DNA from: Lepas anatifera
Taxonomy: Eukaryota; Arthropoda; Thecostraca; Lepadidae
Length of the DNA stretch: 64,000 nucleotides
Assembly: GCA_034440635.1 (NCBI GenBank)
Contig: JAOTON010000961.1
Span: forward strand, 372,001 to 436,000
Direction: 5' to 3'
The notes under the pieces were generated by a model, which was not told where the DNA came from, ran no database searches, and saw only the letters and a program-made list of their open reading frames with translations. Shown one piece after another: positions 36,741 through 47,968 of this stretch. The translations under genes and the position numbers were made by a program. The first letter of the stretch is position 1. Every line of letters starts with the position of its first letter.

Positions 36741-37760
36741 CTAATATTTCGCTGTTTCACTTGTCTCAATATCTCTCAAGTCTGGACTGTCTCAGCGTTT
36801 CTATTTGGAGTTTATAAAACTGGGAACATTTATGGGACCTGAAATCACCCACTTATTAAAATACCGCATTGTTTGTCCGGAAGTGCTGAGCACCGGCAAT
36901 ACGTTCCAAAGTATTCCCGCATTCTTAATGAATGTGACAGAAAATTGCGGCGGGGAACTGACGATCGGTCATCGTATCCCGTATAACTGCCGACATGGAG
37001 CTGGTACACTCCTGGGGATTCGGGAAGGCTGGCGCGACTTCATCGAAGCTTGGGTGAGGTAGGAAGCCTCTTCAAGAGACAGCGTCCAAGAGAAGCTCCG
37101 AAGCCTACCTGTTAGCATTTGAGACGGACAGCGCTCCACACCCTGAGTCCGACCAACTGGGCGGCACCGTTGATTTTCCGCCTTCCCTCCCGCGCTGTGA
37201 GTGGTGTGCGTTGGCCTCCCCCACGCCCATTGTTCCGGGTCACAATCGCCGTGCTCCCGCTATAGGTGTGACGGCACTGTTCGTTGGGTTTTATCGTTTC
37301 TTCCTCTTTACTTTTTTCTGAACAGATCATTGAGTAGTGTGTGCGTTGGACGGTTTATGTTCATGTGTCTTCAGGACAGGGCAGCTGAGCGGGAGGGTGG
37401 GTGAGAGAGTGAGCGAGTGGTTCGGCGCACTCCCTCGTATGTTAATTTTGCAACTACTCAGGAACTATAATGGTCTAGCAAACCGGATCTTGCGAAACAT
37501 TTGGCTCATTTTTCCTATTCCGTTTAAATGTCCGATGTCAGTTCGCAGTACTGGTACTTTGTTCATCCGGTAGAACCGTTTTGGCTGATTAATCGACCCC
37601 AGTTACACCAGGTACGTGTGCAGTTTCAGTACGCTTTTTGCAGACTCTCGGTTACTTGAGTCGATAAGGCAGTTTCCGCGGTCCCCGAGTACATGTGGCG
37701 TACTGACACTGTCCATTGTCCTGTGGTAAATAACTGTTATGTCTAATCACATCACTTAAC
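36741..37760. other. Unassigned intronic sequence
   Basis: No gene, RNA or bounded element recognised. Confidence 0.5.
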
Positions 37761-38833
37761 CCTCGCCCCGGTGCGGGAGGGGGTGGGGTGTTTGAACAGC
37801 CCCTTCGGGTTTTTCCATGGCGCGAAAAAAACGGTGGCGTGAAGCGCCGCCAGTTTTGGCACACCTTATCCTTGATCCATTACACAAATTTCCCTTAAAT
37901 TTTAAGGTTGGGTTATCTCAGGTCACCAGTGCAGGTCAAGTGACCTCACCTCCAAAAATGTAAGTAAAGGAGTGAATATATCGAATTGAAACTTAAACCA
38001 CATATCCCACGGAGTACTACAAATTTTCAGGGATTTTTCATATCGATGACCTAGGGTCAGGTACAGATCATGACCATTTCATCGGAAACGCATGGGGAAA
38101 ACGGAAATTGACCGAGAAATTGCTATATTTCTGTAGATACCGCTTGGATTGCCTTCGTATTCTCTAAATCATAGTATCCGAGGCCCCTTCATAGGTTCGT
38201 GTTTCAAGTTTGGTCCTGTGACCTCTGAGAGGTCATCTGGGGCTAGCGGAACCAGGTTCTCATACTTGGGTCAATAGCTGCAGGAAATGATGGCAGTATC
38301 CGAGGCCCCTTCATAGGTTCGTGTTTCAAGTTTGGTCCTGTGACCTCTGAGAGGTCATCTGGGGCTACCGAACCAGGTTCTCATACTTGGGTCAATAGCT
38401 GCAGGAAATGATGGCAAAGGTTTTATTTTGATTACATTACGTTTGGATTGTTATTTCGAGTCAACTGACATATATTTACTATGCTAGGTCAGATGGTGCC
38501 CTTGACCTGACCGTAGGTCAGGTCATTTTTATGTTTTGACGTAGTATGGTCGTATTATACATCATTTGATTTGCCGTAACGAGAGGAAGCGAATGGTGCC
38601 TAAAAATGTTTCTAGCTCATTTATGTCAGATCGTATATTCCAGAAACTCTTTTCTTACATGCAACCTTCTTTGACCTGTCATGACCCCAATAGTGGCCTG
38701 AGTCAATAAGCGACTGGTGTAGTTCTTCATGAATGTTATGAGCTATCCACCAGCTTTCGCGTTTTTTTAGCTATCCCTCATAGGAGCCGAGTTCGAGGAG
38801 AGGGCCTTTGAACAACCCCCGCCAGGGCGAAGG
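37761..38833. mobile_element. Foldback element rich in TGACCT, copy 2
   Basis: Imperfect inverted ends (CCTCGCCCCGGTGCGGGAGG on the left; CCCCCGCCAGGGCGAAGG on the right), each followed inward by a TTTGAACA motif. The interior matches copy 1 (3168-4106) in reverse orientation. An internal 122-bp direct duplication occupies 38174-38417. Confidence 0.65.
38174..38417. repeat. 122-bp tandem duplication
   Basis: Two copies starting GTATCCGAGGCCCCTTCATA and ending GCAGGAAATGATGGCA differ by one or two bases, so the duplication is recent relative to the host element. Confidence 0.92.
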
Positions 38834-39745
38834 TGGCTCGGAGGTCCACCGGGACGGGTGTTAATTAGTTTCCCATTTATGTTGTCGCCTGCTATCACAC
38901 ACCACAAGACTGAGTCGCTGAGAACAACGTCGTCAGCCAACTTCGCCCAGCGTTGTCTGCTGGGTGTGCGAAACGCGATAGCCGACAATTCAGGTAAGCT
39001 CGGATTGCTCGGTGCAGAGACCCTAGTCCGGCTCTCCACGAACAAAAACCGGACCCTATGAACCACGACTGGTTTCGGGTGGAGCAGCGGATTTACTGGT
39101 GGCAGGTGCAGCGCTGTCAGAGAGAGGCCAGTTGCGCCATGGCTGGACTGTGATGTCCTCTGTGGCTCTAATTGCTTTAGTAGTGCTGGTACTGCCAGTG
39201 TTGAACTGTTGAGCTGTCGTTATGTAGGCTAGTTACTACATTTCCACTACTATACGGAATTTATGTAACCGTTTACTAGGTCAGCAGGTTTTCCAAGAAA
39301 CAAAAAAAGCTGCTGGCTGCTAAGAAAAGTGCTCGTGGGCCATTTTTAGTATTTTCTCCTGTCCCAAGAAATCTCATGGGTCTCATAGGCTGGGGTTCAA
39401 ACACGCAACATCTAGTCTGAGATATTCCGATCTCTTCTCGATAACAACGGCTCCAATCGTACTGTCGCTTCTGCTCTCTTTGACTGAGATCCGCTGGAAG
39501 TTGCGCTTGTCGTTTTGGTTGTTTGTGCTGTACCGTGGAATTGGTCATTCTTGATTACCATATTCGATGAGCTGGGTATCCATTGGTGAATTACGTATGA
39601 GGTCCAATGGTAATGCCCCAGAGATTTTAACCGAACGAACAATCCTCTTCTGAAGCACACTAAAACGATGCTGGAGCAGGATCCGACACAGTCAGGAAAG
39701 GTGAAATGTTTCACTTCCTGTGTACTAACGCAATAGAATAGACTG
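38834..39745. other. Unassigned intronic sequence
   Basis: No conserved gene or RNA recognised. Confidence 0.5.
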
Positions 39746-40107
39746 GCTGCCCCGGTAGCTCAGTTGGTAGAGCGTTGGGCTCCGGCCCGCTGCTCAGAAG
39801 CATGCAGTGGCAGTGCATGTCCAGGCTTGGGATCGGTTGCCCTGAGACGCTCCGGCGCTCAATAGTTTGCCCGAGGTAGGTCGGCTGGCAACCGACTGGT
39901 GAGAGGGTGACCTGAGCGGGGCGGCCGTCCCTGTGCTTTGTGGGACGTTAAACTTTGGCTTCTAAATTATCCCTTCATTGTGTGGGAGTTGCTCGTTCGG
40001 GTGGTGGGGTCGGGGTTTCCGTGACAAGTCCCTTGAGGACTTAAGTGAGACTCCGACTCCAGCAGCCGTACTGGGAACAAGTTGGACAAAATTTATAAAA
40101 AAAAAAA
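39746..40107 (+). mobile_element. tRNA-derived SINE with poly(A) tail
   Basis: The head GCCCCGGTAGCTCAGTTGGT resembles a tRNA 5' half with a pol III A box. An unrelated body ends with a run of 11 A at 40097-40107. A truncated copy of the head is at 20071-20146. No coding capacity. A GTGGGACGTTAAA phrase near 39940 is reminiscent of arthropod SINE bodies, which is a weak inference. Confidence 0.82.
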
Positions 40108-40729
40108 CATTTCAAGTTTGTAATTTTCGTTCGTGTGTAGAAAGCACCTGAGGCACGGAACAAAATCATGATGGGGCAGGAAGATACAGCATTGACTGCT
40201 GACTTCATTGTTCCAAGCCCGTAAGCCAGGTTTTATCCCTATCGTGGTGGACCTTTCGTTACACACTTTTGTCCCACGACATATTAATAACCCACTGGGG
40301 AAGCATGTTACCACGCTAAGCCGGGATTCTTCCTACCACAGATTTGGGTAGTGTTTCTGGTCACTCACGATCGGCAGAACGTGCCGCAGTCTTCACCTAC
40401 AGCGTCTCTAGCTTTGTTTTGAGTGCAGGAATCTCGGTTTTCGGTTTTGCACCCAGTGGGCGTTTGGCTGCACCGGACAAGCTGGTTGTCTCTTGTTGTC
40501 GCCGTTTCGTATGCCGCACAAAATCACCTCGGCTCCTAATGTTTGATGCCTCTGCTCCGACACAAAGACTTCATGCAGCTCCCTCTCGGCTTGCCTCAGC
40601 AGCGACCTTCCTCAGTCCTACGCAAGAGAACTGCTGCTTCATTCTCCTTGACAAGAGTTTGACACATCTCACCATTATCTGCAGCGTAGCGAACGGAGGC
40701 GGTGTGTGAATCCCTTGCTCCCTGCTGCC
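40108..40729. other. Unassigned sequence before a hAT element
   Basis: A 121-codon open frame at 40344-40709 shows no recognised motif. Nothing else seen. Confidence 0.45.
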
Positions 40730-41694
40730 TAGGGCTGATAATCCCGGGATCGGGATCCCGGGATCCCGGGATTGTGTTAATCCCGAATCCCGGGATTATA
40801 TATTTCTGAATCCCGGGATCCCGATATTTTCCAACACTAAAAATAGCGTGGAAAGCGTTGTTGATAGTAATAAAAATCATTATAGAATCCAACAACATGC
40901 TACAGCGTTGTTTTATGCTTAATATTTTACCTACCTGAAATGTTCAAACACAAGAAAACTGCATGTACGTAGATTATACCTGGCATCGCTTCACAGTTCA
41001 CACCGTGTCAGTTTCTCTGTCAGAGCTCGAGCCTGAAACGACCCTAACGAGACATGCATCGCGATCGAAAAGAACCAGACGCATGGCTTTAATATATTAC
41101 AATTGACCCCTGGGGTGTCACAACTGACCCTTGATGGGGTCAAATGTAACATTTGAAGGAAGTATTTCAAAGCCAAGTTATGTAGCTATGTACTAGCCAA
41201 GCAAAGACCAATCAATGTTTTTATTTTGGTATAGTGCTACATCTGCCAGATAGCCAAAATGTCAAGGCTGCTGAAAATATGATGACAATATTTCTGGCAC
41301 AAAGCATTGCCCTTCCTGAAGCAGAAAAGTAAGAATCGTTACATTGACCCCGGTCTCCCCTATCAACTTTACAGAAAAAGTAATGCAACAATCTCACTCT
41401 AAATTTCACATATGCTAACAACACAATAATAATAAATGGGCTAAGCACTTCACACCGGCACACCAGTAACCAGTCTGACGCGCTTTGACTACACTGTGTC
41501 CCGCCTAATCCACGAACGAGCTCTGAGCGCTGACAACGTGCATCTGTTTTAAATTAGTTTTATGTGTGATCATCTTTGCTTTATTGCTTTTTAGGTTTTC
41601 TTGTGATTTTTACTCTTTTATCTTTTTATCTCCTGCTGCACCCAATTGACGATGGAATATGAAAAGCCTCTCCTGTATGAGGATGTTCTGAAAT

Positions 41695-41724
41695 ATACAT
41701 ACATACATACATACATACATACAA
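41695..41724. repeat. ACAT microsatellite
   Basis: About seven uninterrupted ATAC/ACAT tetramers. Confidence 0.95.
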
Positions 41725-42070
41725 CCGACCACGTCTGAAATGAGAGCATCATGCAGTGCCACGGTACTGGCTGGCGGGGGCTTCTGCTCGGATAGAAAAC
41801 GATTTTTGATTGGTTTTAGGCTATTTCCTGCGTTGTGGCTAGTTAAATTGATGCTGAGGCTACTTAGCCGGGATTTCCCGCAACTACTTGCTTTGTTACG
41901 TTTTTGCACGATGGAGTAGACGGCTACTGAAGGTAGTCTTTGAATACAATTTTTGTGGATTGTCGGTTTGGGACGAGCAATAGAACAAACCTATTATTAA
42001 CGGGTGGTATTATGTTTTATTTTCGTTAGGTGAGTTTTTTATTAAGTTTTAAGCAAGACTTGTCTTTTTA

Positions 42071-42138
42071 CTGGGGGGCCAATTTCCCGGCACTGGGGGG
42101 GGCATTTCGGCCGACAGGGGGGCCAATTGGCTCCCCAG
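42071..42138. repeat. Short foldback, CTGGGG...CCCCAG
   Basis: The two halves CTGGGGGGCCAATT and GGCCAATTGGCTCCCCAG are partly inverted; 68 bp inside the hAT element. It could be a nested miniature element. Confidence 0.45.
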
Positions 42139-42244
42139 TTAACATGTTAAAAATGACCTGGGACAGATTCATGCTTCCGAAGTAGTTGTAGATACAGAAG
42201 TGATGGACGTTGATGATCCTGAACCAGCGCAGTCGCTTCAGTGA

Positions 42245-42559
42245 ATGCTTCAACAAGCTCTAGATGAGGTAAGAGTTCCAGAGCCATATCACAGTTCAAG
42301 TGCATCCAGGCTAAGTCTCTCCAATCCTTCGCTTATGACCAAGGCCATTAGGAAAGAGTTGGAAAACCTGCCTGCCTCTGGAAGAACGGCAATGATAGCT
42401 CTGTCCTACAGCTGGCTCAAGGCCATAGTTCCTATGAGAGTTGAGTCGGAACGTGTGTTTTCAACTGTCGGGAATATCGTCACTAAAGAACGGTCGAGTC
42501 TCGGCGACGAAGCCGTTGATGCCCTTTGCTTCTTCAAGTGCTACTATCGTGGCAGGTGA
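42245..42559 (+). pseudogene. hAT transposase C-terminal dimerisation region, remnant
   Basis: The translation includes VESERVFSTVGNIVTKERSS followed by LGDEAVDALCFFK, the conserved hAT C-terminal signature (ER-FS, then R-L, then the hydrophobic end). The rest of the transposase (BED zinc finger, RNase H-like core) is not detectable in the 1.5 kb upstream, so the copy is non-autonomous. It lies between matching inverted repeats in the expected orientation. Confidence 0.88.
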
Positions 42560-43063
42560 CTTGTGTGACCAGGACACAATAGGCCGGGTCACAATAGGTA
42601 AATACCTCTATTGTAATATGACTCGAAATATAACCAAGAAATATATTTTGTCAATATCATTTATATCTTTATTTGTTTTGGGGAGCAGAGCAGTTTATTC
42701 TGTTTAGTGTCCATATGAAGTTTCATGTGCATTCCGCATGGTGTGAATAGTATGCTTTAAGTTATCCTTAACGGGAAATATTTACTATGCTGTTAAGAAT
42801 ACGCCACATACGTTATCTAAAGCAGACACTAATTTTCGACATGTTTATTGAAAAAATTGCCCAATCCCGGGATCCCGGGATATCCCGGGATTGAGGGTCG
42901 ATGAATCCCGGGATCCCGGGATTGCAAAAATGTCCCGGGATTATCAACCCTACAGTGCTGCCCTCCCAGCCTGTCGATGCTGAGTCACTCGGCTCATTCA
43001 CAAAAGCACGGCAATGGTTCGAGCTGTCGGCAGCACTCGTCAGCTCCCGGCTTTACTTCGACA

Positions 43064-43465
43064 TCACGTCCAGCTCTGTCGCAGCAGGGTCATCAGTACG
43101 GTCACACCTGCCACCGCCGCCGTCGCTGGAGCCCGCTCAGCCGTCGCTCCGTTGCACAGGTTTGTCTTGCACGTGCAGCGACCGTTGGGCTCGCAGCCCT
43201 CGTGCCGGGAGAAGAAGCACGAGCGGAACGTTCTGGTCTTGATGCAGGCGTTGGTTATGTTGGGACACTTCATGATGAACTGGTCGCCGGGCTGACGCCA
43301 GTTGAAGGTGGAGCAGAGCGGGAATTTGCGCATCGCCAGCTTGAAGGGCAGCGAGAGGTCCACGTCGCCGTCTGGGAGGCAGGCGTAGCAGGTCAGCGGC
43401 TCGGACACCTGCACTGCCGTCAGCAGGGCCAGCCAGAAGGTCAGCACAGGCAGCAGACGCGCCAT
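43064..43465 (-). CDS. Ly6/uPAR-domain secreted protein, probably GPI-anchored (paralogue 1)
   Basis: The 133-residue product starts with a typical signal peptide (MARLLPVLTFWLALLTAVQV). One Ly6-type domain follows from LTCYAC to the closing CNG, with ten cysteines at residues 26, 29, 51, 67, 74, 83, 91, 97, 99 and 104. A hydrophobic tail (TAAVAGVTVLMTLL) suggests GPI attachment. Ly6 proteins act at the cell surface, in arthropods often on junctions, ion channels or receptors; the exact role is unknown. The frame stays open 134 codons further upstream, but this Met was chosen because it places the signal peptide at the N-terminus. It is a single exon with no visible intron. It shares RKFPLC...FIMKCP...RSCF spacing with the gene at 47969-48373. 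The nearest downstream AATAAA on this strand (42849-42844) lies in the neighbouring hAT. Confidence 0.85.
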   Translation of the reverse strand: MARLLPVLTFWLALLTAVQVSEPLTCYACLPDGDVDLSLPFKLAMRKFPLCSTFNWRQPGDQFIMKCPNITNACIKTRTFRSCFFSRHEGCEPNGRCTCKTNLCNGATAERAPATAAVAGVTVLMTLLRQSWT

Positions 43466-44826
43466 GTTCGACCACACGGCGCGGGCGGGACTGGCCCTGC
43501 GGGCGCGGCCGGGTCGGCAAACGCCCCCGACGGCTGCCAACGTGGCTGGCAGCCGCCCGCTCGGCCGCCGCGGTGATGGCAAGGACTGGCCGCAGTATCG
43601 CCTCAGGATTCTCCCAGAATGGCTAGAGATGTCGACTCCGAACGGAGATGTCGACGGTAAAACGGTCGACTCTCTGTTAAACAGTGATTTTGTATTTGCG
43701 GGCATTTTGGCAGTCAGACGCTGCATTGTATGACTCCCGGCGTCTTGGGCTGGAGGTTTGATACCACAGATTTGCTGTTTATTCTTAGCTGTGACTTGGC
43801 AGACAACCCAGCCCAAACACTTTCCGTGAAATGCTTCGATTATTTTCAATGAACGCGCCGTTCGCAATCAAAGAGGTGTATTTTGATATCCTGCTTACAC
43901 AGGACTCGGCGTAGACAAACAGCATACCGTAGGAAAATTTGATTTTCTAATCTCGTTTCGTGCGTATCCAGGCTCGGCGTTGGAGAAGTCTCGCCGGTCC
44001 GCCCCCTCTGGCTTGGGAATGAGACTAGAATGCCGGTCTGAACCGACCGAATCAGAGCGGGCATTCGCCAATGATCTGCATAGAAAATCGGGGAGCCTGC
44101 GCCCTGTTAACGGGCACACTTCATCAGAATGTGACTCCGCTACCAAGCTGTGGAATATGAGAGACCAAACTCAACGGACTGTGGGGGGGGACATTCCTCT
44201 TCAAATAAGAACTTTCAACAAATCCCACGAGCTGTCAACTGGGAAGAAACCAGTCTGAGTGAACTGGTCGGTCAGTGGACCCGCAAAGATCGGACTTGAC
44301 GCTGTCATCAGAAGCTCATGGTCATCTTCATTGCCATTGTTAAGCTTGTCTACAAACAACCAGGATCATTTTTCACCCTCGGGTGGTCGTTATCGGAATG
44401 GTTGGGATTCGAGCCCTCTCAGAGTCAGGCTTGGGTGATCTTCTCCGCGTTGCTGGTCCAAACAAAGCTTATCTCTTTCCCGACAATCGTATCCCGCATG
44501 ATTGTTGTGCTGTTAAAAAAAACGGAGAACGGGAAAAGGTCTGGCAAAGTATTTGTTTTCTCGTAAACGGCAGCACATTCTCTTAATCACCGTCCAATTT
44601 TCTACACTAAAACCGAAGATTTTACGAGAATTAAACGCGTTTCAAGTGAATGCTGAAGTTGCGAACATTCAGTACACACGTTCTTCTGTTACCCTCAAGT
44701 AATTGTGGCAAGAGGAGTGCGAATTTGTTTCATGTTCGTTCGTATTCACGCACGGTCACAATTTGAAAAGGCTGTATTCAACCTTTGTCTAAGACAAGTC
44801 AACTTTCTCAGACACCTACACTGACA
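43466..44826. other. Unassigned sequence between Ly6 gene 1 and a hAT remnant
   Basis: The 400 bases upstream of Ly6 gene 1 are GC-rich near the gene and could hold its promoter and 5' UTR, but no TATA box or other clear element was seen. No further gene recognised. Confidence 0.45.
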
Positions 44827-45191
44827 TCCTAATGGACGTTCTACTGGACCGAGCGCAGCACCGTGGTCGAGGCAGGGTTCGGCCACCTCTTCCAGGACGG
44901 TGAAGGTCTGATGGTCAAACGCATCAAGGCTGACGCCACCAGGGACCGACCGGTGAAGGAGAAGCTGGATGATGTCGAGGAGTCCGGGAGCGAAGGGGAG
45001 ACCCAAGCAGCTAGAGAGCCTGGAGAGGAACTTCGGCGCCATCGCAAACATCTTGCCCACTGAGTCCGACGCCATACACTGCACCATTCACATTAGGGGC
45101 GACAAGGAGTTCGGTGCATGTTTTTTTAGCGCAATGTCCGGGGTGGATGTAGATACGAGTCTCTTCTCCGCGCGCAACAAGGTTTATCCCA

Positions 45192-45389
45192 GTGCTGCAG
45201 CCTACCATTCCCAGTTCAGTCGCGGAAGAGAGGGCTTTCTCAATGGGCTCTAACATACTGAAGCCCAATAAGAGCATCCCCACACCTATGAACTTCGAGA
45301 TATGTCTAGGCTACTTGCAAGCAACGCACACGCACTACAGCAAAAGGGGGAGGAGTTTTGGGGCACGTCAACTGCAAAGCTATATGTGA
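45192..45389 (+). pseudogene. Possible hAT transposase C-terminal remnant
   Basis: IPSSVAEERAFSMGSNILKP resembles the ER-FS core of the hAT dimerisation region, followed at suitable distance by FEICLGYLQ. An open frame at 44863-45063, and another continuing to about 45250, may be upstream parts in shifted frames. No inverted repeats were matched to it. Confidence 0.45.
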
Positions 45390-45530
45390 TCGAGATCGCA
45401 TATTGGGAAGAATAGTTCCTAGCAGAGAGGAGAAGATGCTCTTACCTCGAACGAACTAGTGAGGAGAGTCAGTATAAGTTCTTGGACGCGTTGACGGACC
45501 CCCACTCGTCGCGCCGTCAATGGCAGGGTG

Positions 45531-45714
45531 CAGGGGCTTAGCCAAGGGGGGTGGCAGGGACAGCCGCCCCCCTGAGGTCCCGAAGGGCCCCTGAGGACAC
45601 GGTTCTGTAACAAGCTGGGCCATGTTTACCCATCAGGGCCCTTTTGGCGCTGTCGCAGGGGCCCTTTTCGGGGCGCCGCCCCCCCCCCTGAGTGAAATCC
45701 TGGCTACGCCCCTG
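45531..45714. mobile_element. Non-autonomous hAT element (CAGGGGCGTAGCC family), copy 3
   Basis: Ends CAGGGGCTTAGCC and GGCTACGCCCCTG; perfect 8-bp target duplication gcagggtg at 45523-45530 and 45715-45722. The interior has lost about 100 bp relative to copies 1 and 2, just after GAGGACACG. The perfect duplication suggests it is the youngest copy. Confidence 0.95.
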
Positions 45715-45722
45715 GCAGGGTG

Positions 45723-47968
45723 ATTATAGAGATTGATTCGTGGTGTCTGGTGAGATGTCGGACTACGTGGACAAGAACCTCTTCCCCACGCTGGATAGAC
45801 ATGTTTGCCTACAGCTGGTGTATAGTTCTATTTGTTCTGTGAGTATTATAGCAGACTGCTGTACGAAAAAGCCATGTGTTCTGTTTAACTGAAATTTCCT
45901 CTTAGAGCAAACAACTGGGAAATTGTTGTATTGTATAGAAAGTAATGGTCAAAAGTGGTCTGGAAGCTAAATCCAATTCAATTCTAGTGTATTTAGTGTT
46001 CCTGATCAAGCTCCTGAAAATTCAGCGTTAACGTTATTGCGTTATCGAAGCCAACGCCTTGACCGTCATCGAAGTCGCAGCGTTTAAAAAATATCCAGTT
46101 ATTGTTATCGAAGTTGAAGTGAAACTATTGAGTGCCGGAATATCTAGGAAACTAAATTGACGTCAGTGAAATAGCTGATATCACTGGCCCACACAAGAGA
46201 TAGCAAAGCCATGTTCGATGTATTTGTAGGCTGTGGACTGACGCATGGCCGAAAGCACCATCTCCCCCTCAGAATGTTCAACCTTTTTCTAAGCACATGC
46301 AGGGTACAGACGTCATTCATAAACTACGTCATGCAAAGGAGTTGGGGAGTCAGCAGCGATATCAAACGTCACACATGGGCTTCGAAAACTGTACATGGGA
46401 GGGGGGAAAACAAAATGTCGTTACGTTATTTATGTATGGTCCCGTATGGGCCGCTCATATTGATAGTTTCTGCTCATAACGGGATATTTTTTTAAAATAT
46501 GTTGTGCCCCAACCTGGGGACATCTTGGCGTGTTTGCACCTCATATACACGCAGTCACACTGCGTAAACGGCAGATGTTTCTATTTATCGGCACCCTTGC
46601 GGGACAGTTGTGCCCGCACACTTCCTAGCAAACGCCCCACCGTACCAGACGACGGGGCTATCCCGATTTCTCGGGCCCAGCGGAACAGAGGACTGTGACA
46701 CGAGGCAAGTCACCTTTGCCTTTGACAGCGTGGATCTACTCAAATGCTTTCAATTTTGGTGGTGGTTTCCAGCCTTGCTAACGTCCTCCGAGACAGTTTT
46801 AACTCTGGGGCTTTGCAAGTCTTCGTAAAATCAGTTGTAAGATCAAACGAGTAGAGTTTAGAAAAATACTAAAACTGGTGCATACCTGTCGATTGCAACG
46901 AAAAGGGAAATATATTATATTGTTTTCTCTCGCAGAAAATGAACGTGAACGCTTGCGGTTTCGTTTTGGGATATTTGCAGTTTTTCCGTACCAAGGGACG
47001 AGAGATGAAGTCGCCCCCTCCCCATTCCTCAGGAGCTAAACTGCGTGTTCGTGACTGTTTCGAAGGCCTCCAGGACCAGCGCCCATTACCCTCGAGATGA
47101 AATTGATCCGTTCCGCTGGCTCATCGTTTCAAACGCCAGAGGCATCGCAACGGCATTTTATTCCCACCTCAGCAGTCAGCTGGTACAGGAAGTGTCCACA
47201 CCTGCTAACGCACCGGTTTCAAGGCAGTATCGCCGCAACACGGTAAAAACCGCCACTCTCAGGTCACTGGCTGGCTGGCGCTGCTGCGGCGGCCGCGGCA
47301 CCGCCGCCGCGTGCCTCCACGTCGGCCGCTGCGCCGTCTCCGCTCGGGAGCGCGCGCTTTGTTTGGCGCGACGGCTGTCCTTGAGCGCGCGCAGAGTCTC
47401 TACCTGGAGTACAGCGGTGGCGTGACGGTCGTCGTCGTCCGCCGGGACTCAGGTGCGGGTGATGATGAGCTGATTCTGCTAAAGCAATGAACTAGGCGAA
47501 TCTGAAGCATGTGGTCGATGCGGTTTGGATAGCTGTCCAGGACTTGGCACCGGCTGGCATGACATCTCGAACGTGGACATGAATCAGGACGCAGACGCAA
47601 ACCGTACATTCAAAGTGGCAGATTCGCTCCGGACACGACGCAGTCCATACCAGCGAAGCGACGGATGCACTGCTTGAACTGTCCAAAAATCAAAATGCTG
47701 ACGATGACACTGCGCTTCGCGCTGAAATAACACTGACAACAGGCACATCACTAAAGCTCGTTGAGACTCAGATTGGCATTTGACTCGTGGTCTGTGTTTC
47801 GGCTGTGTTGGCGTTGTGGTGTGCGTTCATTGGTCTTCACCACCGCCTGGCTGTATTTCCTCTCTACAACGGCAGCTGCTTCCCCCTGTTGAAGATGTTC
47901 GGCCGTGAACCGATCTCCTCGCCTGACGGAGCCTCTGCCGTCAGCAGCTTCTTCAGCGGCGTCTCCGC
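45723..47968. other. Unassigned sequence between hAT copy 3 and Ly6 gene 2
   Basis: No gene recognised. 47270-47400 is a CpG-rich stretch. A small inverted-repeat element is annotated at 46302-46443. Confidence 0.45.
46302..46443. mobile_element. Small inverted-repeat element
   Basis: The left side CATTCATAAACTACGTCAT and the right side, read in reverse, CATACATAAATAACGTAAC form an imperfect inverted repeat around 140 bp. Its end also resembles the lone terminus at about 5477. No coding capacity; boundaries approximate. Confidence 0.4.

Larger units (their letters stand above)
40730..42954 (+). mobile_element. hAT transposon, internally decayed
   Basis: The left end TAGGGCTGATAATCCCGGGA pairs with the right end TCCCGGGATTATCAACCCTA. 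The target duplication is imperfect (ctgctgcc and gtgctgcc, allowing two extra bases at the right end). Both subterminal regions are packed with ATCCCGGGAT palindromes, likely transposase-binding sites by analogy with other hAT elements. Only the C-terminal transposase piece at 42245-42559 survives. Confidence 0.85.

Noticed and set aside
43466..43867. 134-codon upstream extension of the Ly6 gene 1 frame
   Set aside because: It would bury the signal peptide inside the protein and has unrelated composition; the internal Met gives a normal Ly6 precursor.
47270..47400. CpG-rich stretch as a promoter or first exon
   Set aside because: No open frame with family motifs or splice donor was convincing, and neighbouring genes are distant or oppositely placed.
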